Source: Denitromonas iodatirespirans (GTDB lineage Bacteria > Pseudomonadota > Gammaproteobacteria > Burkholderiales > Rhodocyclaceae). Taken from it: a stretch of DNA of 64,000 nt. The notes under the pieces were generated by a model. That model ran no database searches, was not told the origin of the DNA, and saw only the letters and a program-made list of their open reading frames with translations. Numbering within the stretch: position 1 is the stretch's first letter; each line of letters starts with the position of its first letter. This document shows positions 48,836 to 57,982 of this stretch, piece after piece. The position numbers and the translations under genes were made by a program. The stretch is from the NCBI RefSeq assembly GCF_018524365.1, contig NZ_JAEKFT010000008.1:1-64000 (forward strand), read 5' to 3'.

Positions 48836-50407
48836 ATGAAAATCCGCGCGCAATTCGCGATGGTATTCAACCTCGACAAGTGCATCGGTTGCCATACCTG
48901 CTCGGTGACCTGCAAGAACGTGTGGACCAACCGCAAGGGCGTCGAATACGCCTGGTTCAACAACGTCGAGTCCAAGCCCGGCATCGGCTATCCGAAGCAG
49001 TGGGAAGACCAGGAAAAATGGAAGGGCGGCTGGGAGAAGATCAACGGCAAGCTCGAGCTCAAGGCCGGCGGCAAGATCAAGAAGATGATCCAGATCTTTG
49101 CCAACCCCAACCTGCCCGAGATCGACGACTACTACGAGCCGTTCTCCTTCGACTACGCACGCCTGCAGAACGCGCCGCTGTCCGAGGCCGCGCCGACCGC
49201 GCGCCCGATCTCGCAGATCACCGGCGAGAAGATGGACAAGGTCACCTGGGGCCCGAACTGGGAAGACGACCTGGCCGGCGAATTCGCCTCGCGCTCGCGC
49301 GACGCCAACTTCGCCAACATGCAGAAGGAGATGTACAAGCAGTTCGAAAACACCTTCCACATGTACCTGCCGCGCATCTGCAACCACTGCATCAACCCGG
49401 CCTGTGTCGCGTCCTGCCCCTCGGGCGCGCTGTACAAGCGTGAAGAGGACGGCATCGTGCTGTCCGACCAGGACCGCTGCCGCGGCTGGCGCATGTGCAT
49501 CTCCGGCTGCCCGTACAAGAAGGTGTTCTTCAACTGGGAATCGTCCAAGGCCGAGAAGTGCATCGGCTGCTACCCGCGTGTCGAGAACGGTCTGCCGACC
49601 GTGTGTTCCGAGACCTGCGTGGGCCGCATCCGCTACAACGGCATCATCCTGTACGACGCCGACAAGATCGAAGCGGCCGCCAGCGCCGACGATACCCAGG
49701 ACCTGTACCAGAACCACCTGGACATGTTCGTCGACCCCTTCGACCCGAAGATCATCGCCCAGGCCAAGAAGGACGGCATCACCGACGACTGGATCCTTGC
49801 CGCGCAGAAATCGCCCATCTACAAGATGGCCGTGCAGTGGAAGATCGCCTTCCCGCTGCACCCCGAGTACCGCACGCTGCCGATGATCTGGTACGTGCCG
49901 CCGCTCTCGCCGGTGCAATCGCAGATCGACCAGAAGAACCTGCCGACCGAGGTCGACGGCGTGCTGCCCAAGGCCGAAGCCATGCGCCTGCCGGTGCAGT
50001 ACCTGGCCAACCTGCTCACCGCGGGCAAGGAGCAGCCGATCGTCGATGCGCTCAACCGCATGATCGCCATGCGCTCCTACCAGCGCTCGATCCATGTCGA
50101 CGGCAAGGCCGACACCCGTGCGCTCGACGCCACCGGCATGACCGAGGACATGGCCAAGGAGATGTACCGCTACCTGGCGATTGCCAACTACGAAGACCGC
50201 TTCGTCATCCCGACCTCCAAGGAAGAGATGCGCCTGGACGATTACTACGGCTTCCAGGGCCAGACCGGCTTCACCTTCGGCAACGCCTCGTCGCTCGGCG
50301 TGACCAACAACGCGCTGTTCCCGGCCCGCCGCAAGGACACGGTCGAGTCGCGCGAACCGGCCCCGCTGGCCGAGCCGACGCATGACGCGTCCGGCGAACA
50401 GTACTGA
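48836..50407 (+). CDS. narH: Respiratory nitrate reductase beta subunit (Fe-S)
   Basis: A 523-residue subunit carrying four iron-sulfur clusters that wire NarI to NarG. Cysteine groups are visible: CIGCHTCSVTCKNVW (about 16), CNHCINPACVASCPSG, CRGWRMCISGCPYKK (the tryptophan marks the 3Fe-4S site) and CIGCYPRVENGLPTVC. The ATG at 48836 has GGAG six bases upstream; a TTG four codons earlier is less likely. Confidence 0.97.
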   Translation: MKIRAQFAMVFNLDKCIGCHTCSVTCKNVWTNRKGVEYAWFNNVESKPGIGYPKQWEDQEKWKGGWEKINGKLELKAGGKIKKMIQIFANPNLPEIDDYYEPFSFDYARLQNAPLSEAAPTARPISQITGEKMDKVTWGPNWEDDLAGEFASRSRDANFANMQKEMYKQFENTFHMYLPRICNHCINPACVASCPSGALYKREEDGIVLSDQDRCRGWRMCISGCPYKKVFFNWESSKAEKCIGCYPRVENGLPTVCSETCVGRIRYNGIILYDADKIEAAASADDTQDLYQNHLDMFVDPFDPKIIAQAKKDGITDDWILAAQKSPIYKMAVQWKIAFPLHPEYRTLPMIWYVPPLSPVQSQIDQKNLPTEVDGVLPKAEAMRLPVQYLANLLTAGKEQPIVDALNRMIAMRSYQRSIHVDGKADTRALDATGMTEDMAKEMYRYLAIANYEDRFVIPTSKEEMRLDDYYGFQGQTGFTFGNASSLGVTNNALFPARRKDTVESREPAPLAEPTHDASGEQY

Positions 50408-50420
50408 GGAGGATCGACGC

Positions 50421-50969
50421 ATGCAGACCTACAAACTGCTCGCCGAGCTGCTGGACTATCCGAACCAGGCGCTGGTCCGCGAGCTGGACAACGCCGTCAC
50501 CGAACACGGGACGGCGCTGGTCTGGCTGGCCGAGATCGACCGCGACGACGTGTTCAGCACGGCCGACCGCCAAGCCATCGCCGGCTTCATCGACGCGCTG
50601 ATCGCGCAGGACGCCACCGAGCGCGAAGCGGCCTACGTGGCCACCTTCGACATGGTGCCGGACCACAGCCTGCACCTGACGCATCACCTGTTCGGTGACG
50701 ACAAGAACCGCGGCCCGGCGCTGATCGACCTGTCGGAGTACTACAAGTCCTTCGGCTTCACGCACGAGGAAACGGAGATCCCCGATTTCCTGCCGCTGAT
50801 GCTGGAGTTCGTGTCGCAACTGGACGCGCCGGGCGCCAAGGTGTTCCTCGCCGATGTGGCGAAGATCTTCACGGTGCTGGCGCAGAACCTGGAAAAGGCC
50901 GGCAGCCCCTACGCGCCGCTGATCCGCATTCTCGAAAACCACGGCACGCTGACCCGTCTGGCAGCGTGA
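50421..50969 (+). CDS. narJ: Nitrate reductase assembly chaperone NarJ
   Basis: A 182-residue TorD-like chaperone needed for insertion of the molybdenum cofactor and maturation of NarGH. The start at MQTYKLLAELLDYP has AGGAGG just upstream. HLTHHLFGD and GFTHEETEIPDFLPLMLEF are family segments. It lies 13 bases after narH and 10 before narI. Confidence 0.92.
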   Translation: MQTYKLLAELLDYPNQALVRELDNAVTEHGTALVWLAEIDRDDVFSTADRQAIAGFIDALIAQDATEREAAYVATFDMVPDHSLHLTHHLFGDDKNRGPALIDLSEYYKSFGFTHEETEIPDFLPLMLEFVSQLDAPGAKVFLADVAKIFTVLAQNLEKAGSPYAPLIRILENHGTLTRLAA

Positions 50970-50979
50970 GGAGAGTGAC

Positions 50980-51672
50980 ATGTCTTTGATGAAATTTCTG
51001 TTCGCGGTCTATCCGTACATCTGCCTGACCATCTTCGTGGTGGCCAGCTGGATCCGTTTCGACTACCAGCAATACACCTGGAAGACCGACTCCTCCATGC
51101 TCCTGTCGAAAAAGAGCATGGTGGTGGCCAGCAACTTCTTCCACATCGGCATCCTGTCGATCTTCGGCGGCCACTTCGCCGGTCTGGTGCTGCCGCACGG
51201 CCTGTGGCTGGGCCTGGGCATCTCCGACATGACCCACCAGTGGATCGCGATCATCGCCGGCATCGTCTTCGGCCTGATGTGCCTGATCGGCGGCGCCATG
51301 CTGTGGTCGCGCCGCATGTTCAACCCGCGCATCCGCGCCACCGGCCGCAAGAACGACATGTTAGTGATCAGCTGGTTGATGGTGACGCTGTTGCTGGGCC
51401 TGTCGACGGTGCCATTCTCGATCGGCCATGCCAACAACAACGATCCGTCGGTGATGCTGGCGCTGGCCGACTGGGTGAAGAGCATCCTGGTGCTCAACCC
51501 CCAGCCGGAGCTGCTCGAAGCGGTCGATCCGATCTTCCGCGCCCACATCTTCTTCGGCATGACGGTGTTCCTGATCTTCCCCTTCACCCGTCTGGTGCAC
51601 ATCCTCACCGCCCCGCTGAGCTATGTCGGCCGGGCCTACCAGATCGTGCGCACCAAGCGTCGCGCGGCCTGA
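50980..51672 (+). CDS. narI: Respiratory nitrate reductase gamma subunit (cytochrome b)
   Basis: A 230-residue membrane protein with five predicted helices that oxidises quinol and passes electrons through two b haems to NarH. The haem-ligand histidines are in NFFHIGILSIFGGHFAGL and in the C-terminal IFFGMTVFLIFPFTRLVHIL. Last gene of the structural operon; a strong terminator follows. Confidence 0.96.
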   Translation: MSLMKFLFAVYPYICLTIFVVASWIRFDYQQYTWKTDSSMLLSKKSMVVASNFFHIGILSIFGGHFAGLVLPHGLWLGLGISDMTHQWIAIIAGIVFGLMCLIGGAMLWSRRMFNPRIRATGRKNDMLVISWLMVTLLLGLSTVPFSIGHANNNDPSVMLALADWVKSILVLNPQPELLEAVDPIFRAHIFFGMTVFLIFPFTRLVHILTAPLSYVGRAYQIVRTKRRAA

Positions 51673-51688
51673 GCACCGTGACGTCCCA

Positions 51689-51722
51689 GGGCGACCGCCG
51701 ATCTCGGGCGGTCGCCCGTTTT
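51689..51722 (+). terminator. Rho-independent terminator after narI
   Basis: An 11-bp perfect stem (GGGCGACCGCC with its complement, loop of seven bases) is followed by GTTTTC. It separates the narK-narI operon from narXL. Confidence 0.8.
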
Positions 51723-51764
51723 CGTTGACCAGGCTCATGGACGCAAGCGGCCGGGGAGGGCATC

Positions 51765-53762
51765 TTGGCAGGCATTGACGAACATCCCGTTGGTACGGAA
51801 TACGCGCTCTTGAATACCCTGCTCGGCCAGAAGCTGGCGACCAAGATCATCGGCGTGCTGCTGGCCTTCTTCCTGCTCGCGCTGGTGGCCATCGGCCTGA
51901 CGCTCTACTCGTCGTGGAAACTCGAAGGCGTGGCCGCGGCGATCAACGACGCCGGCAGCCTGCGCATGCGTTCCTGGAAAGTGGCCCACCACGCCGCCGT
52001 ACTGCCGCTCGACGGTGCCAGCCGCGATGCCCGCCTGGTCGTCCTGCGTCACGACATGGCCGACATCGAAGCGGTGCAGGCGGGGCTCGCCAAGGGCGAT
52101 CCGGCACGGCCGCTCTTCATCCCGCGAGACGACGGCATCCCCGACGATGTGGCGGCCATTACCCGGGTGTGGCATGCCGAGATCCGGCCGTTGATCGAGC
52201 AGGTGACCGGCGCGGACTCGCCCGAGGCCGCCCGCCAGGCGGTGATGGCGCTCGAAGGCGCCACCTACGGCTACGTCAAGAGCATCGACACCGTGGTGCG
52301 CAAGATGGAGAACAGCTTTACCGCCCACACCAATGTGCTGCGCAGCTACCAGGTGTTGCTGGTGGCGCTGGCGGTGATCGGCACGGTGGTGCTGATGCGC
52401 TTCTTCTTCGTCGCCGTGATCCGCCCGCTCGACACCCTGCAAAGCGGCATGCAGCGCATGGAGCGCGAGGATTTCACCGCCCGCGTGCCGGTGCTCACCA
52501 ACGACGAGTTCGGCGAGGTGTCGCGCGGCTTCAACCGCATGGCCGGCCACCTCGAAGGACTCTACGGCACGCTCGAAGAGCGGGTGGCCACCAAGACCCG
52601 GTCGCTGGCCGAGAAGAACCGCGAGCTGTCGATTCTCTACAACATCGCCCACCTGCTGCGCCAGCCGATGAGCATCGAGGAGCTCTCGCGCGGCTTCCTC
52701 GAAGAGGTGCGGCGCACCTTCGATGCCGATGCCGCCTCGGTGCGGCTCTTCGATGCCGCCGCCGACAATCTCTACATCACCACCCACCAGGGCCTGGCCA
52801 CCGAGTTCATCGACGAGGAAGCCATTCTCGACTGCGGCAACTGCCTGTGCGGGCAGGCGGTGCTGGGCGACATCCCGATCGTCAGCGGCACCGCGGACCC
52901 GGACAGCGCACGCACCCGCGACACCTGCAACCGGGCCGGTTTCGAGACCGTCAGCGCGGTGCCGGTCAATCACAACAACCGGGCGCTGGGCATCTTCAAC
53001 CTCTACTTCCGCCGCAAGCTGGAGATCTCCGAGGGCGACCGGCAGGTGCTGCAAAGCCTCGGCCAGCATCTGGGCATGGCCATCGACAACGTGCGCCTGC
53101 TCTCGCGCGAGAAGGAGATGGCGGTCTCCGAAGAGCGCAACCTGATCGCCCGCGAGCTGCATGACTCGATCGCCCAGGGGCTGGCCTTCCTCAACCTGCA
53201 GGTGCAGATGCTCGACGATGCGCTGGCCCATGGCCGGATCGAGGAGACCGGCGAGGTGGTCGAGATGATCCGCCAGGGCATCCAGGAGAGCTATGCCGAC
53301 GTGCGCGAACTGTTGCAGCACTTCCGCGCCCGCCTGCCGCAGCAGGATCTGGCCGCCGCGCTGCGCCTGGCGGTGGATCGCTTCTCCGAACAGAGCGGCG
53401 TGAAGGGCGAGCTGCGGGTGCATGGCGCCAGCCCGCCGTCGATTGCCGAGGTCGATACCCAGTTGCTGTACATCGCGCAAGAGGCGCTGTCCAATGTGCG
53501 CAAACACGCCCAGGCGCAGCATGTGCTCGTCGAGCTGTGGCGCGATACCGACAGCCTGCGCCTGGAGATCCGCGACGACGGCATCGGCTTCGAGTCACAG
53601 GCGGCGGGAGCGCCCGACCAGGGCGAGCACGTCGGTCTGCACATCATGGGCGAGCGCGCCGCGCGCATCGGCGGCGTGCTGGACATTCAATCGCAACCGG
53701 GCGGCGGGACGGCGGTCAGCCTGCGCCTGACCGAACGGGATCAGGAGACAAGCACGGCATGA
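51765..53762 (+). CDS. narX: Nitrate/nitrite sensor histidine kinase NarX
   Basis: A 665-residue NarX-type kinase starting at TTG after GGGAGGG. A membrane helix at about 28-48 is followed by the nitrate-binding P-box INDAGSLRMRSWKV (about 59-72), a periplasmic helical domain, a second helix (about 190-212) and HAMP. A cysteine-containing GAF-like module comes next (CGNCLCGQAV and RDTCNRAG), then a HisKA_3 domain with ERNLIARELHDSIAQ and a C-terminal ATPase domain. It should phosphorylate NarL in response to nitrate. Its stop overlaps narL. Confidence 0.93.
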   Translation: MAGIDEHPVGTEYALLNTLLGQKLATKIIGVLLAFFLLALVAIGLTLYSSWKLEGVAAAINDAGSLRMRSWKVAHHAAVLPLDGASRDARLVVLRHDMADIEAVQAGLAKGDPARPLFIPRDDGIPDDVAAITRVWHAEIRPLIEQVTGADSPEAARQAVMALEGATYGYVKSIDTVVRKMENSFTAHTNVLRSYQVLLVALAVIGTVVLMRFFFVAVIRPLDTLQSGMQRMEREDFTARVPVLTNDEFGEVSRGFNRMAGHLEGLYGTLEERVATKTRSLAEKNRELSILYNIAHLLRQPMSIEELSRGFLEEVRRTFDADAASVRLFDAAADNLYITTHQGLATEFIDEEAILDCGNCLCGQAVLGDIPIVSGTADPDSARTRDTCNRAGFETVSAVPVNHNNRALGIFNLYFRRKLEISEGDRQVLQSLGQHLGMAIDNVRLLSREKEMAVSEERNLIARELHDSIAQGLAFLNLQVQMLDDALAHGRIEETGEVVEMIRQGIQESYADVRELLQHFRARLPQQDLAAALRLAVDRFSEQSGVKGELRVHGASPPSIAEVDTQLLYIAQEALSNVRKHAQAQHVLVELWRDTDSLRLEIRDDGIGFESQAAGAPDQGEHVGLHIMGERAARIGGVLDIQSQPGGGTAVSLRLTERDQETSTA

Positions 53763-54418
53763 GTGATCGGATTCGCGTTCTGCTGGTCGACGACCACGCC
53801 TTGTTCCGCAGCGGCATCAATTCGTTGCTCAAGCGCAGCGAGGAGTTCGAGGTGGTGGGCGAGGCGGCCGACGGCCTGGAAGGCGCCAAGCGCGCCAAGC
53901 AGCTGCAACCCGACGTGGTGCTGCTCGACCTGCACATGCCGGGGGTCGGCGGCCTGGATGCGCTCAAGCTGATCCTCGAAGACGTGCCCGGCACCCAGGT
54001 GCTGATGCTCACCGTGTCGGAAGATTCCGAAGACCTGCTCGGCACGCTGCGCACCGGCGCCACCGGCTACCTGCTCAAGAACATCGAGGCCGAAACCCTG
54101 ATCGACGCCATCCGCATGGCCTCGCGCGGCGAACCGGTGATCTCGCCGCTGATGATGGGCAAGCTGCTGGCCAACCGCACGGGCGCCAGCCCCGCAGCGC
54201 CGGTGGCCGACGGCGCGCTCGACAAGCTCACTCCGCGCGAGCGCGACATCCTCGGCTGCATCGCCAAGGGCCAGAGCAACAAGCAGATCGCGCGCAATCT
54301 CGACGTGGCCGAGAGCACGGTCAAGATCCATGTGCAGAGCATTCTCAAGAAGCTGCACCTGAGCAGCCGCGTGCAGGCGGCGGTATTCGCCGTCGAGCGG
54401 GGGTTCGCCGCGCAATGA
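53759..54418 (+). CDS. narL: Nitrate response regulator NarL
   Basis: A 219-residue LuxR-type response regulator. The REC domain has the phospho-acceptor in VVLLDLHMPG and the DNA-binding domain has LTPRERDILGCIAKGQSNKQ followed by STVKIHVQSILKKL. The ATG overlaps the narX stop (ATGA), so this is its cognate regulator and probably the activator of the nar operon. Confidence 0.93.
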   Translation: MSDRIRVLLVDDHALFRSGINSLLKRSEEFEVVGEAADGLEGAKRAKQLQPDVVLLDLHMPGVGGLDALKLILEDVPGTQVLMLTVSEDSEDLLGTLRTGATGYLLKNIEAETLIDAIRMASRGEPVISPLMMGKLLANRTGASPAAPVADGALDKLTPRERDILGCIAKGQSNKQIARNLDVAESTVKIHVQSILKKLHLSSRVQAAVFAVERGFAAQ

Positions 54419-54792
54419 GCGAGCGGCCGATCGTCTATTCCTGCTCGGGCTGCTCCAGCGCCGCGCAACTGGCCAACCACTTCGCGCTGCGGCTCGACCG
54501 GGAGGGGCGGGCCGACATGTCCTGCATTGCCGGCGTGGGCGGTCATGTGGCGCCGCTGGTGCACATGGCGCGCACCGGCCGCCCGCTGATCGCGCTCGAC
54601 GGCTGCGTGCTTGCCTGCGTGCGCGAAACCCTGGCCCAGCACGGCCTGACGCCGACGGTCCATGTGCGCCTCGACACCTTCGGCGTCAAGAAGCTCAAAA
54701 AGACCGATTTCGACCCGGCCCAGGCCCGCGCGCTATACCCGCGCCTGCTCGAACAACTCGCCGGTGTCGTTGCGCCGGACGACGCTGACTGA
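54415..54792 (+). CDS. DGC-domain putative zinc-binding protein
   Basis: A 125-residue member of PF08859, named for its Asp-Gly-Cys motif (IALDGCVLACVRETL near residue 61). Other cysteines (YSCSGCSSAAQ and DMSCIAGVGG) make a four- or five-cysteine metal site. It overlaps narL by 4 bases, so it is translated together with the nitrate two-component system. Its role there is unknown. Confidence 0.82.
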   Translation: MSERPIVYSCSGCSSAAQLANHFALRLDREGRADMSCIAGVGGHVAPLVHMARTGRPLIALDGCVLACVRETLAQHGLTPTVHVRLDTFGVKKLKKTDFDPAQARALYPRLLEQLAGVVAPDDAD

Positions 54793-54916
54793 GGGGCGGG
54801 CGACGCATTGTGACGATGTGATGGCGCGACGCAACATTAAGTTTTGGTGACACCTATCAGGCACTCCATGCCTGTGACGATAGGCTACTCGTCCGGAAAT
54901 ATTGCGAGTGCACAGC

Positions 54917-56776
54917 ATGTCTCTGAAGTTGCGTATCACCTTGCTCAGCGCCCTGATCACCGTCATGGTCGCGCTCCTGATGGGCGCGCTCGGCGCCGTC
55001 GGTCAGCAACACATGGGCGAGCGTCTGATCGATGCCGAACAACGCAGCAATGCCGGCGTGTGGGCCCGTGCGCTGGGCCGGCTGTACCGGCAGATGGCCC
55101 CCACCGTGACGGCGCTCGAGAGCGAATTCGACCTGCGCACCGCCCTCAAGCAGGGCGATGCCGTCGCGCTGGCCGGGTACGCCGAGCGCTTCATCGGCCT
55201 GACCGGTGACGGCGGCGGCTACGACCACCTGTCGATCCACGCGCCCGACGGCCGGTCGCTCTACCGCAGCCAGTCGGCGCCGCCGCTGGAGATCGACGCG
55301 CTGGTGGCGGCCGTGGCCCGGCAAAATCAGGAGCTGACCGACCTCGTCGCCACGCCCGGCGGCGTCCCGTGGGCCGTCAAGGCCTTTCCGCTGCGCTCGC
55401 GCGACCGGTTGATCGGCATCGCGGTACTGGTCAAGGGCCTGGCGCCGATGGCGGCGGCGATGGCCGAGGAGAGCGGCCAGGGGATCGTCATCCGCGGCAC
55501 GGCCCAGACGACGCTGACCAGCGGCCTGCCGGACGGCATCGATGCAGACCGGCTGTGGGCGTCGTTCTCGGGCGATGCGCGGCAGACGGTGTGGCGTACC
55601 GGGGCGGCTGGCTACCGGGTCAATCGGCTGCCGGTGAGCAACGCCGCCGGTGTGGTGATCGGGCATTGGCTGGCGGTGTGCGAGGCCACTGCGGCACTGG
55701 ATGAGGCGTCGCGCTTTCTGTGGCGGGCCGGCGCGGCGCTGGCCCTGATCGTCGGGCTCGGCATCGCCGGCCTGTATGCGCTGATGCAGCACTACCTGGC
55801 GCCGCTGGTGCGCGCCGCCGGGGTGGCCGAAGCCATCGCCGGCGGGCAGTTGTCGGTGACGGTGGCGCGCGGCGGGGTGGCCGAAGTGGCCACGCTGGAG
55901 CACGCGATGGCGCAGATGGTCGGTGCGCTGCAGGCCCTGGTGGCCGACATCGGCCGGGTGGCGACCCAGGTGGATGCGGCCGCCGGACAGCTCGACCGTG
56001 GCGTGCAGAGCGGCCATGCGGATCTGCTCGCCCAGCACGGCGAATGCCGCGACATCACCGAGGCGGTCGACGAGATCACCGCCGCCATCGGCCAGATCGT
56101 GGATTGCACCCGTTCGGCCAACGCCGCGGCCGTGCAGATCGAGACCTCGTCGGAGCGGGGGCGCGAGGCGATCGCCGAGAACCGCGAAGCGGTCGCGGCG
56201 CTGTCGGCGACGCTGGCGCACGCCACCGACGCCAGCCGAGCCGTGCATGCGCTGACCGCCCAGGTGGCCGGTGTGCTCGCCGAAATCGGCGAGATCGCCG
56301 ACCAGACCAACCTGCTGGCCCTCAACGCCGCCATCGAAGCGGCGCGCGCCGGCGAGCAGGGGCGGGGATTCGCAGTGGTGGCCGACGAGGTACGCAAGCT
56401 GGCCGGACGCACGCGGCAATCGACCGAGGTGGTCGATGGCATCCTGCGCCGCTTGTCGCAGGACGTGACCGGCGCCGTCGATCGACTCGACGCCGTCGGC
56501 GAGGCGATGAACCACACCCAGCACCAGAGCGAAGCGCTCAACGCGCGCTTTGCCGACATTGCCGCGCAGATCGGCGGCGTGGTGCAACTGAACCAGTCGG
56601 TGGCGTCGGCGGTGCATTCGCAGGAAGGCATCACCGAAACCATTGCCGAGCGCATGCGCGGCTTTCAGGCGCGCTCGGAGCGGGCTGTGAGCCACAGCGG
56701 CGCGCTGAGCGACACCTCGCGGGCGTTGCGCGCGCTGGCCGAGTCGCTGAAGGCGACGACGGCGCGTTTCGCCTGA
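54917..56776 (+). CDS. Methyl-accepting chemotaxis protein
   Basis: A 619-residue chemoreceptor: first membrane helix at about 6-28, then a periplasmic region of about 240 residues resembling a double-dCache/sCache-type sensor ([40 protein letters not shown]). The second helix follows at about 280-300, then HAMP and a signalling domain with the standard tip ([20 protein letters not shown]). The ATG at 54917 was chosen over a TTG five codons upstream. The ligand is unknown. Confidence 0.88.
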   Translation: MSLKLRITLLSALITVMVALLMGALGAVGQQHMGERLIDAEQRSNAGVWARALGRLYRQMAPTVTALESEFDLRTALKQGDAVALAGYAERFIGLTGDGGGYDHLSIHAPDGRSLYRSQSAPPLEIDALVAAVARQNQELTDLVATPGGVPWAVKAFPLRSRDRLIGIAVLVKGLAPMAAAMAEESGQGIVIRGTAQTTLTSGLPDGIDADRLWASFSGDARQTVWRTGAAGYRVNRLPVSNAAGVVIGHWLAVCEATAALDEASRFLWRAGAALALIVGLGIAGLYALMQHYLAPLVRAAGVAEAIAGGQLSVTVARGGVAEVATLEHAMAQMVGALQALVADIGRVATQVDAAAGQLDRGVQSGHADLLAQHGECRDITEAVDEITAAIGQIVDCTRSANAAAVQIETSSERGREAIAENREAVAALSATLAHATDASRAVHALTAQVAGVLAEIGEIADQTNLLALNAAIEAARAGEQGRGFAVVADEVRKLAGRTRQSTEVVDGILRRLSQDVTGAVDRLDAVGEAMNHTQHQSEALNARFADIAAQIGGVVQLNQSVASAVHSQEGITETIAERMRGFQARSERAVSHSGALSDTSRALRALAESLKATTARFA

Positions 56777-56840
56777 TCCCCGGCGGGCACGTTTTGGCGT
56801 AACCTCGGTCCGACCTGAAGGACACGGCCGGGAGCATGAC

Positions 56841-57971
56841 ATGCGACAGGTGACCCTCGTGGGAGCAGGCAAGATCGGCGAGGTGATTGCCGATCTGTTG
56901 ATCGCCTCAGGCGATTACGCAGTGACGGTGGTCGATCGGGACGCGCAACGCTTGGCGCGCCTGGCGCAGGTACTGCCGGCGGCGAACCTGTGCCAGATCG
57001 ATGCCGGCGATGCCACGCAATTGGCCACGGTGCTGTCCGACCAGCAGGCACTGATCAATGCCTGCCCCTTCGACCTGAGCGCGCCGCTGGCCGAGGCGGC
57101 GGTGGCGGCCAGGGTGCATTACTTTGACCTGACCGAAGACGTGGGCAGCGCGCGCGCAATCCGCGCCCTGGCCGACGGCGCCGCGTGCGCGCTGGTGCCG
57201 CAGTGCGGCCTGGCGCCGGGCTTCATCTCGATCGCCGCCTACGATCTGGCCAGGAGTTTCGACGAGCTGCACGATGTGCACATGCGCGTCGGGGCGCTGC
57301 CAAAGTTTCCCTCCAACGGGCTCAAGTACAACCTCACCTGGAGCACCGACGGGCTGATCAATGAATACCTCAACCCCTGCGAGGCGATCGTCGGTGGCAT
57401 GCTCAAGGAGATGCCGGCGCTCGAAGAGTTGGAGCATTTCTCGCTCGACGGCGACGACTACGAAGCCTTCAATACCTCCGGCGGGCTGGGCACGCTGTGC
57501 GACACCCTGCAGGGGCGGGTGCGCAACCTCAACTACCGCACGGTGCGCTATGTCGGCCATCGCGACGTGATGAAGCTCCTGCTGCACGATCTGCGCCTCG
57601 GCGAGCGGCGCGCCTTGCTCAAGGAGATTTTCGAATCGTCGATCCCGGTCACCCTGCAGGACGTGGTGCTGGTCTTTGTCAATGTCAGCGGCCTCAAGGA
57701 CGGGCTGCTGATGCAGGAGACCTATGCGCGCAAGATCTACAACCGGGTGATCGGCGGCCGTCAGCGCAGCGCGATTCAGGTCACCACCGCCAGCGCGATC
57801 TGCGCGGCGCTCGATCTCCTGCTCGACGGCCGCCTGCCACAGCAAGGCTTCGTGCGCCAGGAAGACATCCCGCTGGATGCGTTTCTCGACAACCGTTTCG
57901 GCCGTCACTACGTGATCGACGGCGAAGAACCGCACACCGTAGCCAGCGGCGGTCTGCGGCAGATGCGATAG
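56841..57971 (+). CDS. Saccharopine dehydrogenase-like / lysine 6-dehydrogenase-like enzyme
   Basis: A 376-residue member of the saccharopine dehydrogenase family with an N-terminal Rossmann fold (VTLVGAGKIGEVIADLL). Bacterial lysine 6-dehydrogenases have the same fold and length and deaminate lysine to aminoadipate semialdehyde. The next gene, 11 bases on, is an antiquitin-type dehydrogenase for exactly that semialdehyde, which favours a lysine or saccharopine role over other family activities. Confidence 0.78.
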   Translation: MRQVTLVGAGKIGEVIADLLIASGDYAVTVVDRDAQRLARLAQVLPAANLCQIDAGDATQLATVLSDQQALINACPFDLSAPLAEAAVAARVHYFDLTEDVGSARAIRALADGAACALVPQCGLAPGFISIAAYDLARSFDELHDVHMRVGALPKFPSNGLKYNLTWSTDGLINEYLNPCEAIVGGMLKEMPALEELEHFSLDGDDYEAFNTSGGLGTLCDTLQGRVRNLNYRTVRYVGHRDVMKLLLHDLRLGERRALLKEIFESSIPVTLQDVVLVFVNVSGLKDGLLMQETYARKIYNRVIGGRQRSAIQVTTASAICAALDLLLDGRLPQQGFVRQEDIPLDAFLDNRFGRHYVIDGEEPHTVASGGLRQMR

Positions 57972-57982
57972 GAGGCTTCACG

